Position numbers and translations under genes: made by a program
In this document: positions 55,858 through 64,000 of the stretch, in pieces
Layout: the number at the start of each line of letters is the position of its first letter
Numbering within the stretch: the stretch's first letter is position 1
From: Aquisalibacillus elongatus
GTDB taxonomy: Bacteria; Bacillota; Bacilli; Bacillales; Alkalibacillaceae
Direction of reading: 5' to 3'
DNA length: 64,000 nucleotides
NCBI RefSeq assembly: GCF_003843875.1
Contig: NZ_RKRF01000007.1
Span: forward strand, 62,001-126,000
The notes under the pieces: generated by a model
The model's database searches: none
What the model was told of the DNA's origin: nothing
Seen by the model: the letters and a program-made list of their open reading frames with translations, nothing else

Positions 55858-57162
55858 ATGGCGACTAAACATGAGCAAATATTAAATTATATAGAACAAT
55901 TACCCATTGGACAGAAGATATCTGTACGCTTAATTGCCAAAGACATGAATGTTAGTGAGGGAACAGCGTACCGTGCGATTAAAGAGGCGGAGAATATCGG
56001 TTTTGTAAGTACGATTGAGCGTGTGGGTACGATTCGTATTGAAAAGAAAAAGAAAGAAAATATCGAAAAGCTAACGTTTGCTGAAGTCGTCAATATTGTC
56101 GATGGACAAGTCTTAGGTGGACGAAGCGGGTTACATAAAACGTTAAACAAATTTGTCATTGGCGCGATGAAGTTAGAAGCCATGATGCGTTATACAGATA
56201 AAGGTTCATTATTAATCGTTGGTAACCGTGTAAAAGCGCAGGAGAAGGCGTTAAATGCTGGAGCTGCCATTTTAATTACAGGTGGGTTTGATACAACCGA
56301 TCATGTGAAGCAATTAGCAGATCAATATGAACTCCCTGTTATTTCGTGTACGTATGACACATTTACCGTTGCCGCTATGATTAACCGTGCCATCTATGAC
56401 CAATTGATCAAAAAAGAGATTATTATTGTTGATGATATCTACACCCCTTTTGAAGATACTTTTGTTTTGCAAGAAAGTGATACCATTCAAAAATGGTACG
56501 AATTAAATAACGAAACAAAACATAGCCGTTATCCTGTCGTTGATGATGAGCATCATATTGTAGGCATGGTGACTTCTAAGGATATTATTGGTAAACCTGA
56601 CGATATCAAGATTGAAAAGGTAATGACGAAGCAACCTATTAGCGTGCAATTGACCACTTCATTAGCGAGTGCGGCTCATACAATGGTGTGGCAAGGGATT
56701 GAGTTGCTACCAGTCGTTGATGAACATAATAAGTTTAAAGGTGTTATTACAAGGCAGGATGTGATTAAGGGGCTTCAAAGTAATCAACGACAGCCTCAAA
56801 TTGGTGAGACAATCGATGATATTGTTCAAAAACAACTGCATTATGACGCTGAATCTGCCTTTTTTACAACTGAAGTGTCACCCCAACTAACGAATCAGTT
56901 AGGTTCGCTATCTTATGGGGTGTTTGCTTCTTTTGTTACAGAGGTATGTAATCAAGTTTTAAAACAACAAAAAACAGGCGACATGGTGATCGAGAATTTA
57001 TCGATCTACTACATGAAGCCTGTACAGATTGGAAGTCATCTAACGATCGTGCCACAAATTCTTGAACTCGGCCGGAAATACGCCAAAGTCGATGTTCAAA
57101 TCCTGTCGAACGATGAACTGGCTGGTAAAGCCATGGTCATGACGCAGTTTATTAACCGTTAG
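55858..57162 (+). CDS. ytoI: YtoI, HTH-DRTGG-CBS-hotdog protein
   Basis: A 434-residue regulator of mixed domains: N-terminal winged helix (VRLIAKDMNVSEGTAYRAIK near residue 24), DRTGG domain (about 65-175, VNIVDGQVLGG), two CBS domains (about 195-310, VTSKDIIGKP and VITRQDVIKG), and a C-terminal hotdog thioesterase-like domain (about 325-434). Likely senses adenylates; no target known. ATG 55858 (ATKHEQILNYIE) is preferred to an ATG four codons upstream. Its end overlaps the convergent ytpI by 11 bases. Confidence 0.9.
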   Translation: MATKHEQILNYIEQLPIGQKISVRLIAKDMNVSEGTAYRAIKEAENIGFVSTIERVGTIRIEKKKKENIEKLTFAEVVNIVDGQVLGGRSGLHKTLNKFVIGAMKLEAMMRYTDKGSLLIVGNRVKAQEKALNAGAAILITGGFDTTDHVKQLADQYELPVISCTYDTFTVAAMINRAIYDQLIKKEIIIVDDIYTPFEDTFVLQESDTIQKWYELNNETKHSRYPVVDDEHHIVGMVTSKDIIGKPDDIKIEKVMTKQPISVQLTTSLASAAHTMVWQGIELLPVVDEHNKFKGVITRQDVIKGLQSNQRQPQIGETIDDIVQKQLHYDAESAFFTTEVSPQLTNQLGSLSYGVFASFVTEVCNQVLKQQKTGDMVIENLSIYYMKPVQIGSHLTIVPQILELGRKYAKVDVQILSNDELAGKAMVMTQFINR

Positions 57163-57442
57163 CATTCATTAATTCCTGACGATAATGTTTGTACAATTTA
57201 AACCCATGAACGATTTGTGCAATTCCTAGAATTAAAAATGCGATGCTTATAAATAATGCGAGTTGTGTTTGATAAGCATAATACTGGTTCATGCCAAACG
57301 TTGAGACAAAAAAACCTAAAGCTATACGTCCTTTTGCATTGGTAAAATGCATATATAAAGGGTCTTTAGATTTAAGAATTTGTACTTTGAAGAAAATGTA
57401 TAAAATAAACGAAATGATAATAACAGATATAAATATTGGCAT
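57152..57442 (-). CDS. ytpI: YtpI-family membrane protein
   Basis: A 96-residue protein with three hydrophobic segments (IFISVIIISFILYIFF, GRIALGFFVSTFGMNQYYAY, ALFISIAFLILGIAQIVHG). The FxxNAKGRIALGFF-like core is typical of YtpI. Function unknown. GGAGGG precedes ATG 57442. Confidence 0.87.
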   Translation of the reverse strand: MPIFISVIIISFILYIFFKVQILKSKDPLYMHFTNAKGRIALGFFVSTFGMNQYYAYQTQLALFISIAFLILGIAQIVHGFKLYKHYRQELMNANG

Positions 57443-57528
57443 TGAAACCCTCCTTCATTCAATCTTCATTCATTGTATCGGGTGTGGTAAAAAAATTCTA
57501 GTACTATAACTTAAGAAAGGTTGACGAA

Positions 57529-58479
57529 ATGATGAAAAAAGATATTTTGAAACTGATTAAGGAATACAATCATATTATTTTGCACCGACACGTGAGGCCA
57601 GATCCTGATGCTTACGGTTCTCAGGTAGGCCTGGCTGAAATCATAAAAGCAACTTATCCAGAAAAAACTGTGAAGTTAGCTGGCGAAGAAGACCCTTCCC
57701 TTCATTACTTAGCCCGGTTAGATGAAATCAATGATGAACAGTTTAAAGGTGCTTTAATCATAGTGTGTGACACCGCTAATCAAGAGCGAATTTGTGATCA
57801 GCGGTTTGAACTAGGTGATAAAGTGATTAAGATTGACCATCATCCAAACCGTGAACCATATGGTGACCTTATGTGGGTTGATACTGAAGCTTCATCAACG
57901 AGTGAGATGGTATATGAGTTATATGCTGCTAGTGATGAGTTAGTGTTAAATGATCAAAGCGCAAGGTTATTATATGCTGGCATTGTAGGGGATACAGGAA
58001 GGTTTTTATTTCCGAGTGCGACCGGTAGAACGTTTGAAGTAGCAAGTGACCTTACGAAATATGATTTTGACCGTTCAGAATTGTATGAAAATATGTATCA
58101 GGTACCTTTGAAGGTGGCTAAATTTAAAGGACAGTTATTATCAGAGCTGGAACCTCGCGAAAGTGGTGTTGCTGTCTTTAAGATTGATCGTAAATTGTTA
58201 GACCAATATGAGTTAACATCTGAGGAAACTCATGCGTTTGTTGGAATTGCTGGTGATATTGAAGACATATTGTCTTGGGTGTTCTTTGTTGAAGACGAGG
58301 ATGTTATTCGTGTTCGGTTACGGTCGAAAGGGCCAGTGGTTAATGATGTCGCGTTTAAATATAATGGTGGAGGTCATCCTATGGCGTCTGGTGCTAAGGT
58401 TAATACATGGGAGGAAGCCGATCGTCTAATTGATGACTTAGAGAAAGTTTGCAAGGAATATAAATCTCAACATGTATAA
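57529..58479 (+). CDS. nrnA: bifunctional oligoribonuclease / PAP phosphatase NrnA (YtqI)
   Basis: A DHH/DHHA1 phosphoesterase that degrades nano-RNAs and removes phosphate from 3',5'-pAp. Metal motifs: HRHVRPDPDAYGSQ near residue 19, VCDTANQERI near residue 82, IDHHPNREPYGD near residue 103 and YAGIVGDTGRF near residue 151; DHHA1 ends with YNGGGHPMASGA near residue 283. 316 residues is normal. AAAGG lies 8 bases before ATG 57529. Confidence 0.94.
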   Translation: MMKKDILKLIKEYNHIILHRHVRPDPDAYGSQVGLAEIIKATYPEKTVKLAGEEDPSLHYLARLDEINDEQFKGALIIVCDTANQERICDQRFELGDKVIKIDHHPNREPYGDLMWVDTEASSTSEMVYELYAASDELVLNDQSARLLYAGIVGDTGRFLFPSATGRTFEVASDLTKYDFDRSELYENMYQVPLKVAKFKGQLLSELEPRESGVAVFKIDRKLLDQYELTSEETHAFVGIAGDIEDILSWVFFVEDEDVIRVRLRSKGPVVNDVAFKYNGGGHPMASGAKVNTWEEADRLIDDLEKVCKEYKSQHV

Positions 58480-58523
58480 AAAAAGGCTGACCTCATCATT
58501 TATGATGAAGGTCAGCCTTTTTA
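58480..58523 (+). terminator. terminator after nrnA
   Basis: AAAGGCTGACC-TCATCAT pairs with ATGATGA-AGGTCAGCCTTT, followed by T residues, directly after the stop. Confidence 0.9.
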
Positions 58524-58548
58524 AAAGTCTAGCCCCAGTTATAATACG

Positions 58549-58695
58549 TTGTTGTATTGTGAACGCTTACGGTGGACGCTTTCCAGGGGGCGCGTTCTCA
58601 ACTTCCCAAAGCTCACTCCCGTTCGCTTTGCGTGATTTTCGAATCGCGCTTAATCCGCTAGGAGTCGCCACCTTCGCTCATCACAATACAACAAC
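58549..58695. repeat. dispersed structured non-coding element, copy 3
   Basis: A 147-bp element bounded by a perfect 15-bp inverted repeat, GTTGTTGTATTGTGA (58549-58563) and TCACAATACAACAAC (58681-58695). Inside, GCGCG/CGCGC replaces GCACG/CGTGC of the other copies and CAAAGC/GCTTTG replaces CAAAAC/GTTTTG. TTCCCAAAGCTCACT (58603-58617) aligns with copies 1 and 2. Confidence 0.88.
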
Positions 58696-58709
58696 TCAGG
58701 GGTTTAAGT

Positions 58710-58901
58710 TTAGTTATTCGGTATAAACCAACAACCTAAGTCAGTGCTATCAACTGTTATGTCTAAATCATGTGATTCAATGCGTCGATTCATTAGTCGG
58801 ATGAGTTCTTCAGTTTCTGCATAAACGGTATTACCACTTAGCAGTTCATTTAATTTATCATCTGCCATTTGCCGTTTATCAAATACAAACATCTTACTCA
58901 C
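58710..58901 (-). CDS. small hypothetical protein
   Basis: A 63-residue hydrophilic protein, SKMFVFDKRQMADDKLNELL, ending DLGCWFIPNN. AAAGAGGTGAG precedes ATG 58901 at a normal distance, so it is probably real. No family recognised. It lies upstream on the minus strand of element copy 3 and downstream of ytrI, possibly in the same transcript. Confidence 0.6.
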   Translation of the reverse strand: MSKMFVFDKRQMADDKLNELLSGNTVYAETEELIRLMNRRIESHDLDITVDSTDLGCWFIPNN

Positions 58902-58991
58902 CTCTTTAAATCTGTTTACACTTCTATTGTACCCGAAAAGTATGATTTTATTGGTTTATATGACATAACTTTCAAAAAAAAGTCAATTTTT

Positions 58992-59501
58992 TTAGCTAGT
59001 TTGAACTTTAATTTCCAATGAAATGTCTAAAGTGGGTCCAATTACAAGAAGGGTCACTTTAACTTGATAATTTATGTCATTAACTCTAAAATTTTTATTT
59101 TCAATGGTACGGATTAATAATTCGTGTTGTTCACCAACAGACTCAATATTTCGTCCGATGACCGTACTGATTTCATCCTCCACCAGAGCTGTTAAACGAA
59201 GGGATGTGAAACGGTCTAACCGCATCTGTTCGATATTAACGAATTCAATTTCAACGTCCCTAATATTAAGGCGCTGTTCATTTTGTTTGTTTAGGTCATC
59301 TGTTTCTTCCTTGATTAATTCATAATCATTTTCAAGTTGTCTAAGATCCTGTCTGAGGGTTAAATTTTCCTCAATCCACCGTTCTGTATGTTCGCCAAAC
59401 ATATAAAGGAACACGATATAACCGATAATTCCGCCAGCTAAAACGCCAAGAAAAAATGCTTGCCACTTCGGTTTTTTATAATAGGGTGGTATATGCATCA
59501 T
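58992..59501 (-). CDS. ytrI: sporulation membrane protein YtrI
   Basis: A 169-residue protein: one membrane helix near residues 14-34 (AFFLGVLAGGIIGYIVFLYMF), a coiled coil (about 40-75) and a C-terminal beta-rich domain. It is encoded with YtrH and in B. subtilis is made in the mother cell under sigma-E. ATG 59501 overlaps the ytrH stop in an ATGA, which suggests coupled translation. Confidence 0.87.
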   Translation of the reverse strand: MMHIPPYYKKPKWQAFFLGVLAGGIIGYIVFLYMFGEHTERWIEENLTLRQDLRQLENDYELIKEETDDLNKQNEQRLNIRDVEIEFVNIEQMRLDRFTSLRLTALVEDEISTVIGRNIESVGEQHELLIRTIENKNFRVNDINYQVKVTLLVIGPTLDISLEIKVQTS

Positions 59502-59830
59502 GTCACGTCACCTTGTGTGATCCAAGAAATAATTAATACCCCGGCCTTCACCCCACCCATAGCCGAGATAATCAACATAATCTGTTTAAATAAGTCCATG
59601 GTAGATCCGTCGTATATGCCTCTTTCAAAGGTCGATATCGCATCAAAAGTACCACCAATAGCTGCAACAATGGCCCAAATTCGAAGCCTTTGAGCAGATA
59701 CCATCATTTCAGATACTGGTGGTTCTCCCGTAATATACGCACTTAAGCTACCAAACAATGAGCCACCGAGCAAAACACCAAATGATATAAAAAAACAAGT
59801 GATTAGTGCTGCAAAAAACCGTTCTTCCAT
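59498..59830 (-). CDS. ytrH: sporulation protein YtrH
   Basis: A 110-residue membrane protein of the YtrH family with about three helices (FAALITCFFISFGVLLGGSL, IWAIVAAIGGTFDAI, IMLIISAMGGVKAGVLIISW). Needed for efficient sporulation in B. subtilis. Of three in-frame ATGs, 59830 is best spaced (9 bases) after AGAAGG. First gene of ytrHI, divergent from dnaE. Confidence 0.88.
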   Translation of the reverse strand: MEERFFAALITCFFISFGVLLGGSLFGSLSAYITGEPPVSEMMVSAQRLRIWAIVAAIGGTFDAISTFERGIYDGSTMDLFKQIMLIISAMGGVKAGVLIISWITQGDVT

Positions 59831-59842
59831 GATCATCAACCT

Positions 59843-59877
59843 TCTCATATTGCTTGTCTTTAATAAACAATATGAGA
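59843..59877 (-). promoter_or_regulatory. hairpin abutting the ytrH ribosome binding site
   Basis: On the minus strand TCTCATATTG (59852-59843 partner CAATATGAGA at 59868-59877) forms a perfect 10-bp stem. Its 3' arm covers the first bases of the AGAAGG site of ytrH. Confidence 0.5.
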
Positions 59878-59963
59878 TTTCTAAATATTATATGTTGAAC
59901 ATTTCAACTTTGACATAGGTTCGATATAATAAAACTAGGTCAAAATAAGAAGGTGTGATGAAC

Positions 59964-62900
59964 GTGAGTTTTGTTCATTTACAAGTGAAAAGCAGTTATT
60001 CGTTTTTAAACAGTACGATTAAAATAGATTCTTATGTAAAAAGAGCCAAACAATTAGGCTATGACGCCTGTGCACTTACCGATCATGAGGTGCTTCATGG
60101 TGCTTATGCTTTTTATCAAGCGTGTCAAAAGGAAGACATTAAACCGATTATCGGCATGTCCATACAAGCAGTCATTGGTGATGAACAACGACCGGTGACG
60201 TTTTATTTATATGCTAAGAATATTGAGGGGTATCAATCACTTGTACATTTATCGAATTTAAAACAATATCATAAAGAAAAGGTAACACTAGACCATATTG
60301 CTCAATGTAAGGGGCTTACGACGGTCGTTTCATTTTATGCAACGTATGTCGAAGAAATCATGTACCTTGAGGACCATCAGCGAATTCGTGAATTAGTAAA
60401 CACTATTGATGAAAAGTCTGACGATTGGTATATACACGTCCAGCCTATAGGTACGGAAAAGCAGTTAGTAACTAACTGGATTGAGAATGATTCGTTTCTG
60501 TTTGAGAAATCTGTTTTAATGTGTGATGTTCGTTATTTAGTTGACTCGGACCGAATCGGTTATGAGTCTCTTTTAGCTATGAGGCATTCTACGACATTGC
60601 AACAAGTGCGTCGTCAAGGGGTGCCGGGTACATACTTTATGTCAGAAGAAGAAATTGATGAATTGATTGAAGAGAAGTGGCTGTCTACGAAAGAAAATAC
60701 AGTCAAAATAGCTAATCAAATTCACATAGAGCTTCCTGATCAATGGTTTGGTCTACCGTCGTACGAAGAAACGGGTGGAATTAGTTCGGACGAATACTTA
60801 AGGCAATTATGTGAGAAACAATTAGATAAGGTTTATTCGACTAATCATCAAGAAGCTGTGAATCGTCTAAATCATGAACTAAGCGTCATTCAGTCGATGC
60901 ACTTCTCTGATTATTTCCTAATTGTCAAAGACATGATTGATTATGCGAAAAAAGAAGGGATCTTAGTTGGCCCTGGACGCGGTTCCGCTGCAGGGTCGAT
61001 TGTGGCTTATTTACTCGGTATTATCGAAGTGGATCCTCTTAAATATGGTTTATTATTTGAGCGTTTCTTAAACCCAGAACGTAGACAAATGCCCGATATC
61101 GATATTGACTTTTCAGATTATCGAAGAGATGAAGTGATTCAATATGTGTCACGTAAATATGGACGTGAACGTGTGGCACAAATTATGACGTTTGGGACGT
61201 TCCAAGCGAGGTCCATAATTAGAGAGTTAAGCAAGGTGTTTGAAATTGAAAAGGATCAGTTAACGTACCTTTTAAAACAACTGTCATCAAGCACAACATT
61301 AAAAGAATTAGTTAAAGATAACAGTGAATTACTAGCGTTTATCAAACAATCGGATGTGTTAAGACAACTGTTTAAAGCAGCATTGGTAATTGAAGGATTA
61401 CCACGTCATTATTCAACGCATGCAGCTGGAATCGTTATAGCAGATCAGCCATTAACGAATTCCATTCCTGTTATCGAAGGTCAAGAATCCGTGATGTTAA
61501 CACAATATCCGATGGACCAGCTAGAGTCTGTCGGTCTATTAAAGATGGATTTGTTAGGGTTAAGAAATTTAACGTTACTAGAACGTATTATAAAGCAGAT
61601 TGAAGAACATGAGGGAAGAACGGTCTCACTACAAAAACTAGGATTAGAAGATCAACGGACTTATCAGATATTAAGAAAAGCGATGACCACAGGGGTTTTC
61701 CAGTTTGAGTCTAGTGGTATGAAGCAGGCATTACGAGCGATTAAACCTAATAGACTTGAAGATATTGTCGTTGTCAACGCCTTATTTAGACCAGGTCCTA
61801 TGCAGTTTATAGAGACTTTCGCTAAGCGTAAGCATGGGGAAGAACGTGTTCAATATATTCACGAAGACTTAAAACCTCTATTAGAAGAAACTTACGGTGT
61901 ATTGGTTTATCAAGAACAAATTATGATGGCGGTTAATCAATTTGCTGGGTTCACTTTAGGACAAGCTGACTTATTACGTCGAGCCATTAGTAAAAAAGAT
62001 CGAGAAGCCATTCATCAGATGAAGCAGCAATTTTTACAAGGAAGTAAGGAACATGGCTATGACGATTCGACTGCAATAAAGCTTTTTGATTGGATTGAGC
62101 GATTTGCTGACTATGGATTTAATAAAAGTCATGCCGTTGCCTATTCCATTATTTCCTATCAGACGGCATACTTTAAGGCGAATTATCCAGCCTATTTTTA
62201 TGCTGAACTCATTTCATCCGTTATGCATGATGATGAAAAAGTAGCTAAATACATTAAAGAAGCACGCCATCAAGGAGTTGAGATCTTACCACCATCTATT
62301 AATCATAGTTTTGGTAAATTTACGGTAGAATCTGCAAAGAAAATTCGCTTTGGTTTACTGGCCATTAAAAATGTCGGTAAGCAAGCGTTTGATGAAATTT
62401 TAAAAGGCAGAAAAAATGGAAACTATAAAAATATATTTGATTTTTGTAAAAAGGTTGATCTGAAAACGATCAACCAATCTGTTATCGAAACACTCATTAT
62501 GGCGGGCGCTCTTGATGAAATGAAAAAACACCGCGCTCAGCTCTTGGCCACTGTGATGCCGGCTATGGAGCAAGGTGAGCTTTTCTCTGATATGAATGAA
62601 CAGCTTAATTGGTCTGATGAGCTATTTCATATGGATGTGGAATATCCGAATGTTGAGCCTTTTCCGGTAATGAAGCAATTAAGTATGGAGAAGGATGTTT
62701 TAGGATTTGTTATTAGTGAACATCCAATCCGCCATATACGCAGGACACTTAAGAAAAAACAATTTTATTCCATTACAGAATCCATACAGCGTAAAATGAC
62801 TCGAGTTAATTTAGTGGTTAATGTGGAGCGTATTCATGAAATTAGGACGAAACGTGGTGAAAAAATGGCGTTTCTTACGGTACAAGATGAAACTGAAGAG

Positions 62901-63296
62901 CTTGAAGCGGTATTATTTCCTAAATTACATCGTGAGGTTTATCGTTGGTTAGAGGAAGATCAATTCATTGAATTAAATGGTAAGTTGGATGAACGCCAAG
63001 GCGAATTGCAGTTAATCCTTAATTCAGTTAAGCCATTTGATATTGATTCAGTTCCGAAAGCAAATGACGCTCAAATTTTCATCAAATTTCATGGAAGTGA
63101 TGAAAAACAACAGCTCAAACAATTGAAACAAATTAGTGAGCAATATGGAGGCAATACACCGGTAGTTATTTATGCGCCATATCGGAACAAAACATATCAG
63201 TTGTCTGAGGCGTATGATTTGGCTGAAACATCGGAAGCATTAAAGCAATTAGAGGAAGCATTTGGCCATGAACATGTGAAAGTTAAGAGAAATTAA
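59964..63296 (+). CDS. dnaE: DNA polymerase III subunit alpha DnaE
   Basis: The non-PolC replicative polymerase that extends lagging-strand primers in Firmicutes. Order: PHP domain (residues 1 to about 270, FVHLQVKSSYSFLNS, ALTDHEVLHGAYAF), catalytic palm with VGPGRGSAAGS near residue 338 and PDIDIDFSDYRRDEV near residue 376, the third Asp in KMDLLGLRNL near residue 528, a helix-hairpin-helix region, and an OB fold near residue 945. It lacks the PolC exonuclease. GTG 59964 (SFVHLQV) is preferred to ATG 59958 since AGAAGGTG is correctly spaced to it. Confidence 0.95.
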   Translation: MSFVHLQVKSSYSFLNSTIKIDSYVKRAKQLGYDACALTDHEVLHGAYAFYQACQKEDIKPIIGMSIQAVIGDEQRPVTFYLYAKNIEGYQSLVHLSNLKQYHKEKVTLDHIAQCKGLTTVVSFYATYVEEIMYLEDHQRIRELVNTIDEKSDDWYIHVQPIGTEKQLVTNWIENDSFLFEKSVLMCDVRYLVDSDRIGYESLLAMRHSTTLQQVRRQGVPGTYFMSEEEIDELIEEKWLSTKENTVKIANQIHIELPDQWFGLPSYEETGGISSDEYLRQLCEKQLDKVYSTNHQEAVNRLNHELSVIQSMHFSDYFLIVKDMIDYAKKEGILVGPGRGSAAGSIVAYLLGIIEVDPLKYGLLFERFLNPERRQMPDIDIDFSDYRRDEVIQYVSRKYGRERVAQIMTFGTFQARSIIRELSKVFEIEKDQLTYLLKQLSSSTTLKELVKDNSELLAFIKQSDVLRQLFKAALVIEGLPRHYSTHAAGIVIADQPLTNSIPVIEGQESVMLTQYPMDQLESVGLLKMDLLGLRNLTLLERIIKQIEEHEGRTVSLQKLGLEDQRTYQILRKAMTTGVFQFESSGMKQALRAIKPNRLEDIVVVNALFRPGPMQFIETFAKRKHGEERVQYIHEDLKPLLEETYGVLVYQEQIMMAVNQFAGFTLGQADLLRRAISKKDREAIHQMKQQFLQGSKEHGYDDSTAIKLFDWIERFADYGFNKSHAVAYSIISYQTAYFKANYPAYFYAELISSVMHDDEKVAKYIKEARHQGVEILPPSINHSFGKFTVESAKKIRFGLLAIKNVGKQAFDEILKGRKNGNYKNIFDFCKKVDLKTINQSVIETLIMAGALDEMKKHRAQLLATVMPAMEQGELFSDMNEQLNWSDELFHMDVEYPNVEPFPVMKQLSMEKDVLGFVISEHPIRHIRRTLKKKQFYSITESIQRKMTRVNLVVNVERIHEIRTKRGEKMAFLTVQDETEELEAVLFPKLHREVYRWLEEDQFIELNGKLDERQGELQLILNSVKPFDIDSVPKANDAQIFIKFHGSDEKQQLKQLKQISEQYGGNTPVVIYAPYRNKTYQLSEAYDLAETSEALKQLEEAFGHEHVKVKRN

Positions 63297-63312
63297 TGCA
63301 CACTTGAAATGC

Positions 63313-63340
63313 TTTACACATGAGAGTGTTTTGTTATAAT
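63313..63340 (+). promoter_or_regulatory. sigma-A promoter of the malic enzyme gene
   Basis: TTTACA (63313-63318) and TATAAT (63335-63340) with a 16-base spacer lie in the dnaE-ytsJ gap. Confidence 0.75.
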
Positions 63341-63357
63341 AAATAAAGTTACATAGT

Positions 63358-63372
63358 AGTGGTCTGACCACT
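63358..63372. promoter_or_regulatory. 15-bp palindromic operator, GntR/FadR-like
   Basis: AGTGGTC-T-GACCACT is a perfect palindrome about 18 bases after the -10 element, where a bound dimer would block transcription. The TGGT-N3-ACCA form is typical of FadR-subfamily GntR regulators. In several Bacillaceae I recall a GntR gene after this malic enzyme gene; it would lie beyond this window. Confidence 0.65.
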
Positions 63373-63404
63373 GATTTCAGACTGAAATTAAAGGAGAGGT
63401 TCTC

Positions 63405-64000
63405 GTGACGAGCTTAAAAGAAGAAGCACTTCATTTACACAAAGTCAATCAAGGGAAGTTGGCAACTCATTCTAAGATCCCAATTCGTAACGAGCAAGAT
63501 TTAAGCCTTGCTTATTCGCCAGGTGTTGCGGAGCCTTGTAAAGCGATATATGACGATAAAGATTCCGTTTATGACTTTACGATGAAAGGAAATATGGTAG
63601 CAGTTGTGACAGATGGGTCAGCGGTGTTAGGTCTAGGGAACATTGGTCCAGAAGCAGCACTACCTGTAATGGAAGGTAAAGCGGCATTATTTAAAGGTTT
63701 TGCTGGTGTTGATTCATTTCCGATTGCCTTAAATACGAATGATGTGGACCAAATTGTTAATACCGTAAAACTAATGGAGCCGACATTTGGTGGAGTGAAC
63801 CTTGAAGATATCGCAGCACCAAACTGCTTTATCATTGAAGACCGGTTAAAAAAAGAAACTAATATTCCGATTTTCCATGATGACCAGCATGGTACAGCGA
63901 TTGTTACAGCTGCTGGTTTAATCAATGCGCTTCGCTTAAATGGAAAATCTTTCTCTGAAATAAAAGTTGTCATTAATGGTGCTGGAGCTGCGGGAATAGC
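63405..64000 (+). CDS. ytsJ: NAD-dependent malic enzyme, 5' part (YtsJ-like)
   Basis: The first 198 residues of a malic enzyme that decarboxylates malate to pyruvate; cut off by the window end. Visible are the start [20 protein letters not shown], the catalytic Tyr in [12 protein letters not shown] near residue 45, the Lys in [15 protein letters not shown] near residue 90, metal ligands in [11 protein letters not shown] near residue 132 and [11 protein letters not shown] near residue 157, and the dinucleotide loop [10 protein letters not shown] at the edge. GTG 63405 follows AAAGGAGAGG. B. subtilis YtsJ follows dnaE and prefers NADP; cofactor here is not decided. Confidence 0.93.
   Translation, partial: MTSLKEEALHLHKVNQGKLATHSKIPIRNEQDLSLAYSPGVAEPCKAIYDDKDSVYDFTMKGNMVAVVTDGSAVLGLGNIGPEAALPVMEGKAALFKGFAGVDSFPIALNTNDVDQIVNTVKLMEPTFGGVNLEDIAAPNCFIIEDRLKKETNIPIFHDDQHGTAIVTAAGLINALRLNGKSFSEIKVVINGAGAAGI

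Noticed and set aside
58472..58726. Plus-strand open frame over the nrnA terminator and element copy 3
   Set aside because: It covers a terminator and a non-coding repeat and has no RBS; the same applies to 55562-55795 over copy 2.

Overview
The window is a chromosomal segment of an AT-rich, endospore-forming Firmicute of the family Bacillaceae. Evidence for this is the spore genes (an alpha/beta-type SASP, YtfJ/GerW, YtrH, YtrI), bacillithiol-type redox protein YtxJ, CcpA, EzrA, RefZ, an S-box and a T-box leader, and strong GGAGG ribosome binding sites. The gene order broadly follows what I remember of the Bacillus subtilis ytl-yts region (ytlR, ytmP, trmB, ytnP, ytoP, ytoQ, ytpQ, ytpR, murC, ytxGHJ, aroA, ccpA, motPS, acuCBA, tyrS, rpsD, ytsP, refZ, ezrA, nifZ, thiI, ssp, ytfIJ, ytxK, ytkL, ytoI, ytpI, nrnA, ytrHI, dnaE, ytsJ). 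Acidic protein tails and a sodium-type MotPS stator fit a salt- or alkali-tolerant relative, but that is inference.

Layout. 1-3.8 kb: end of an unidentified gene, lipid kinase, kinase-like YtmP, tRNA methyltransferase TrmB and lactonase-like YtnP. 3.8-8.7 kb: an accessory-looking block with an SRPBCC protein, a serine hydrolase, a decayed nucleotidyltransferase and a Tat-export cassette (TatA plus a two-subunit GMC-type dehydrogenase). 8.7-18.2 kb: YtoP peptidase, YtoQ, a lipoprotein, a PfoR-like membrane protein, YtpQ, YtpR, nicotinate phosphoribosyltransferase, MurC, a frameshifted membrane gene and an M29 aminopeptidase. 18.3-28.7 kb: ytxGHJ behind a sigma-B-like promoter, a large FtsA-like protein, aroA, ccpA, motPS and the convergent acuABC operon. 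28.8-38.8 kb: a class A PBP, T-box-controlled tyrS, a UPF0182 membrane protein, and rpsD with a long leader and a consensus promoter. 38.8-49.9 kb: division genes (refZ, ezrA), sulfur transfer (nifZ-thiI), a spore SASP, an amidohydrolase, ytfI-ytfJ-ytxK and a stress protein. 50-64 kb: ald, an S-box-controlled MetE-like gene, a prolidase-like peptidase, ytkL, ytoI, nrnA, ytrHI, dnaE and the start of an NAD-malic enzyme gene.

No insertion sequence, prophage, tRNA, rRNA or CRISPR array is visible. The window is mostly conserved core genome, and its unexplained content lies between genes. (1) Four intergenic arrays with a near-exact 21-bp period (two helical turns) sit at gene 3' ends; two of them, 16 kb apart, share the same 11-bp core. 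(2) Three copies of a ~130-150 bp non-coding element have stems that change in a compensatory way between copies, which implies a conserved fold; two copies also carry a shared terminator hairpin. These two families are the best candidates for something undescribed. Smaller signals include hairpins abutting the ribosome binding sites of a 35-residue peptide, the SASP gene and ytrH, and a perfect 15-bp palindrome upstream of the malic enzyme gene.
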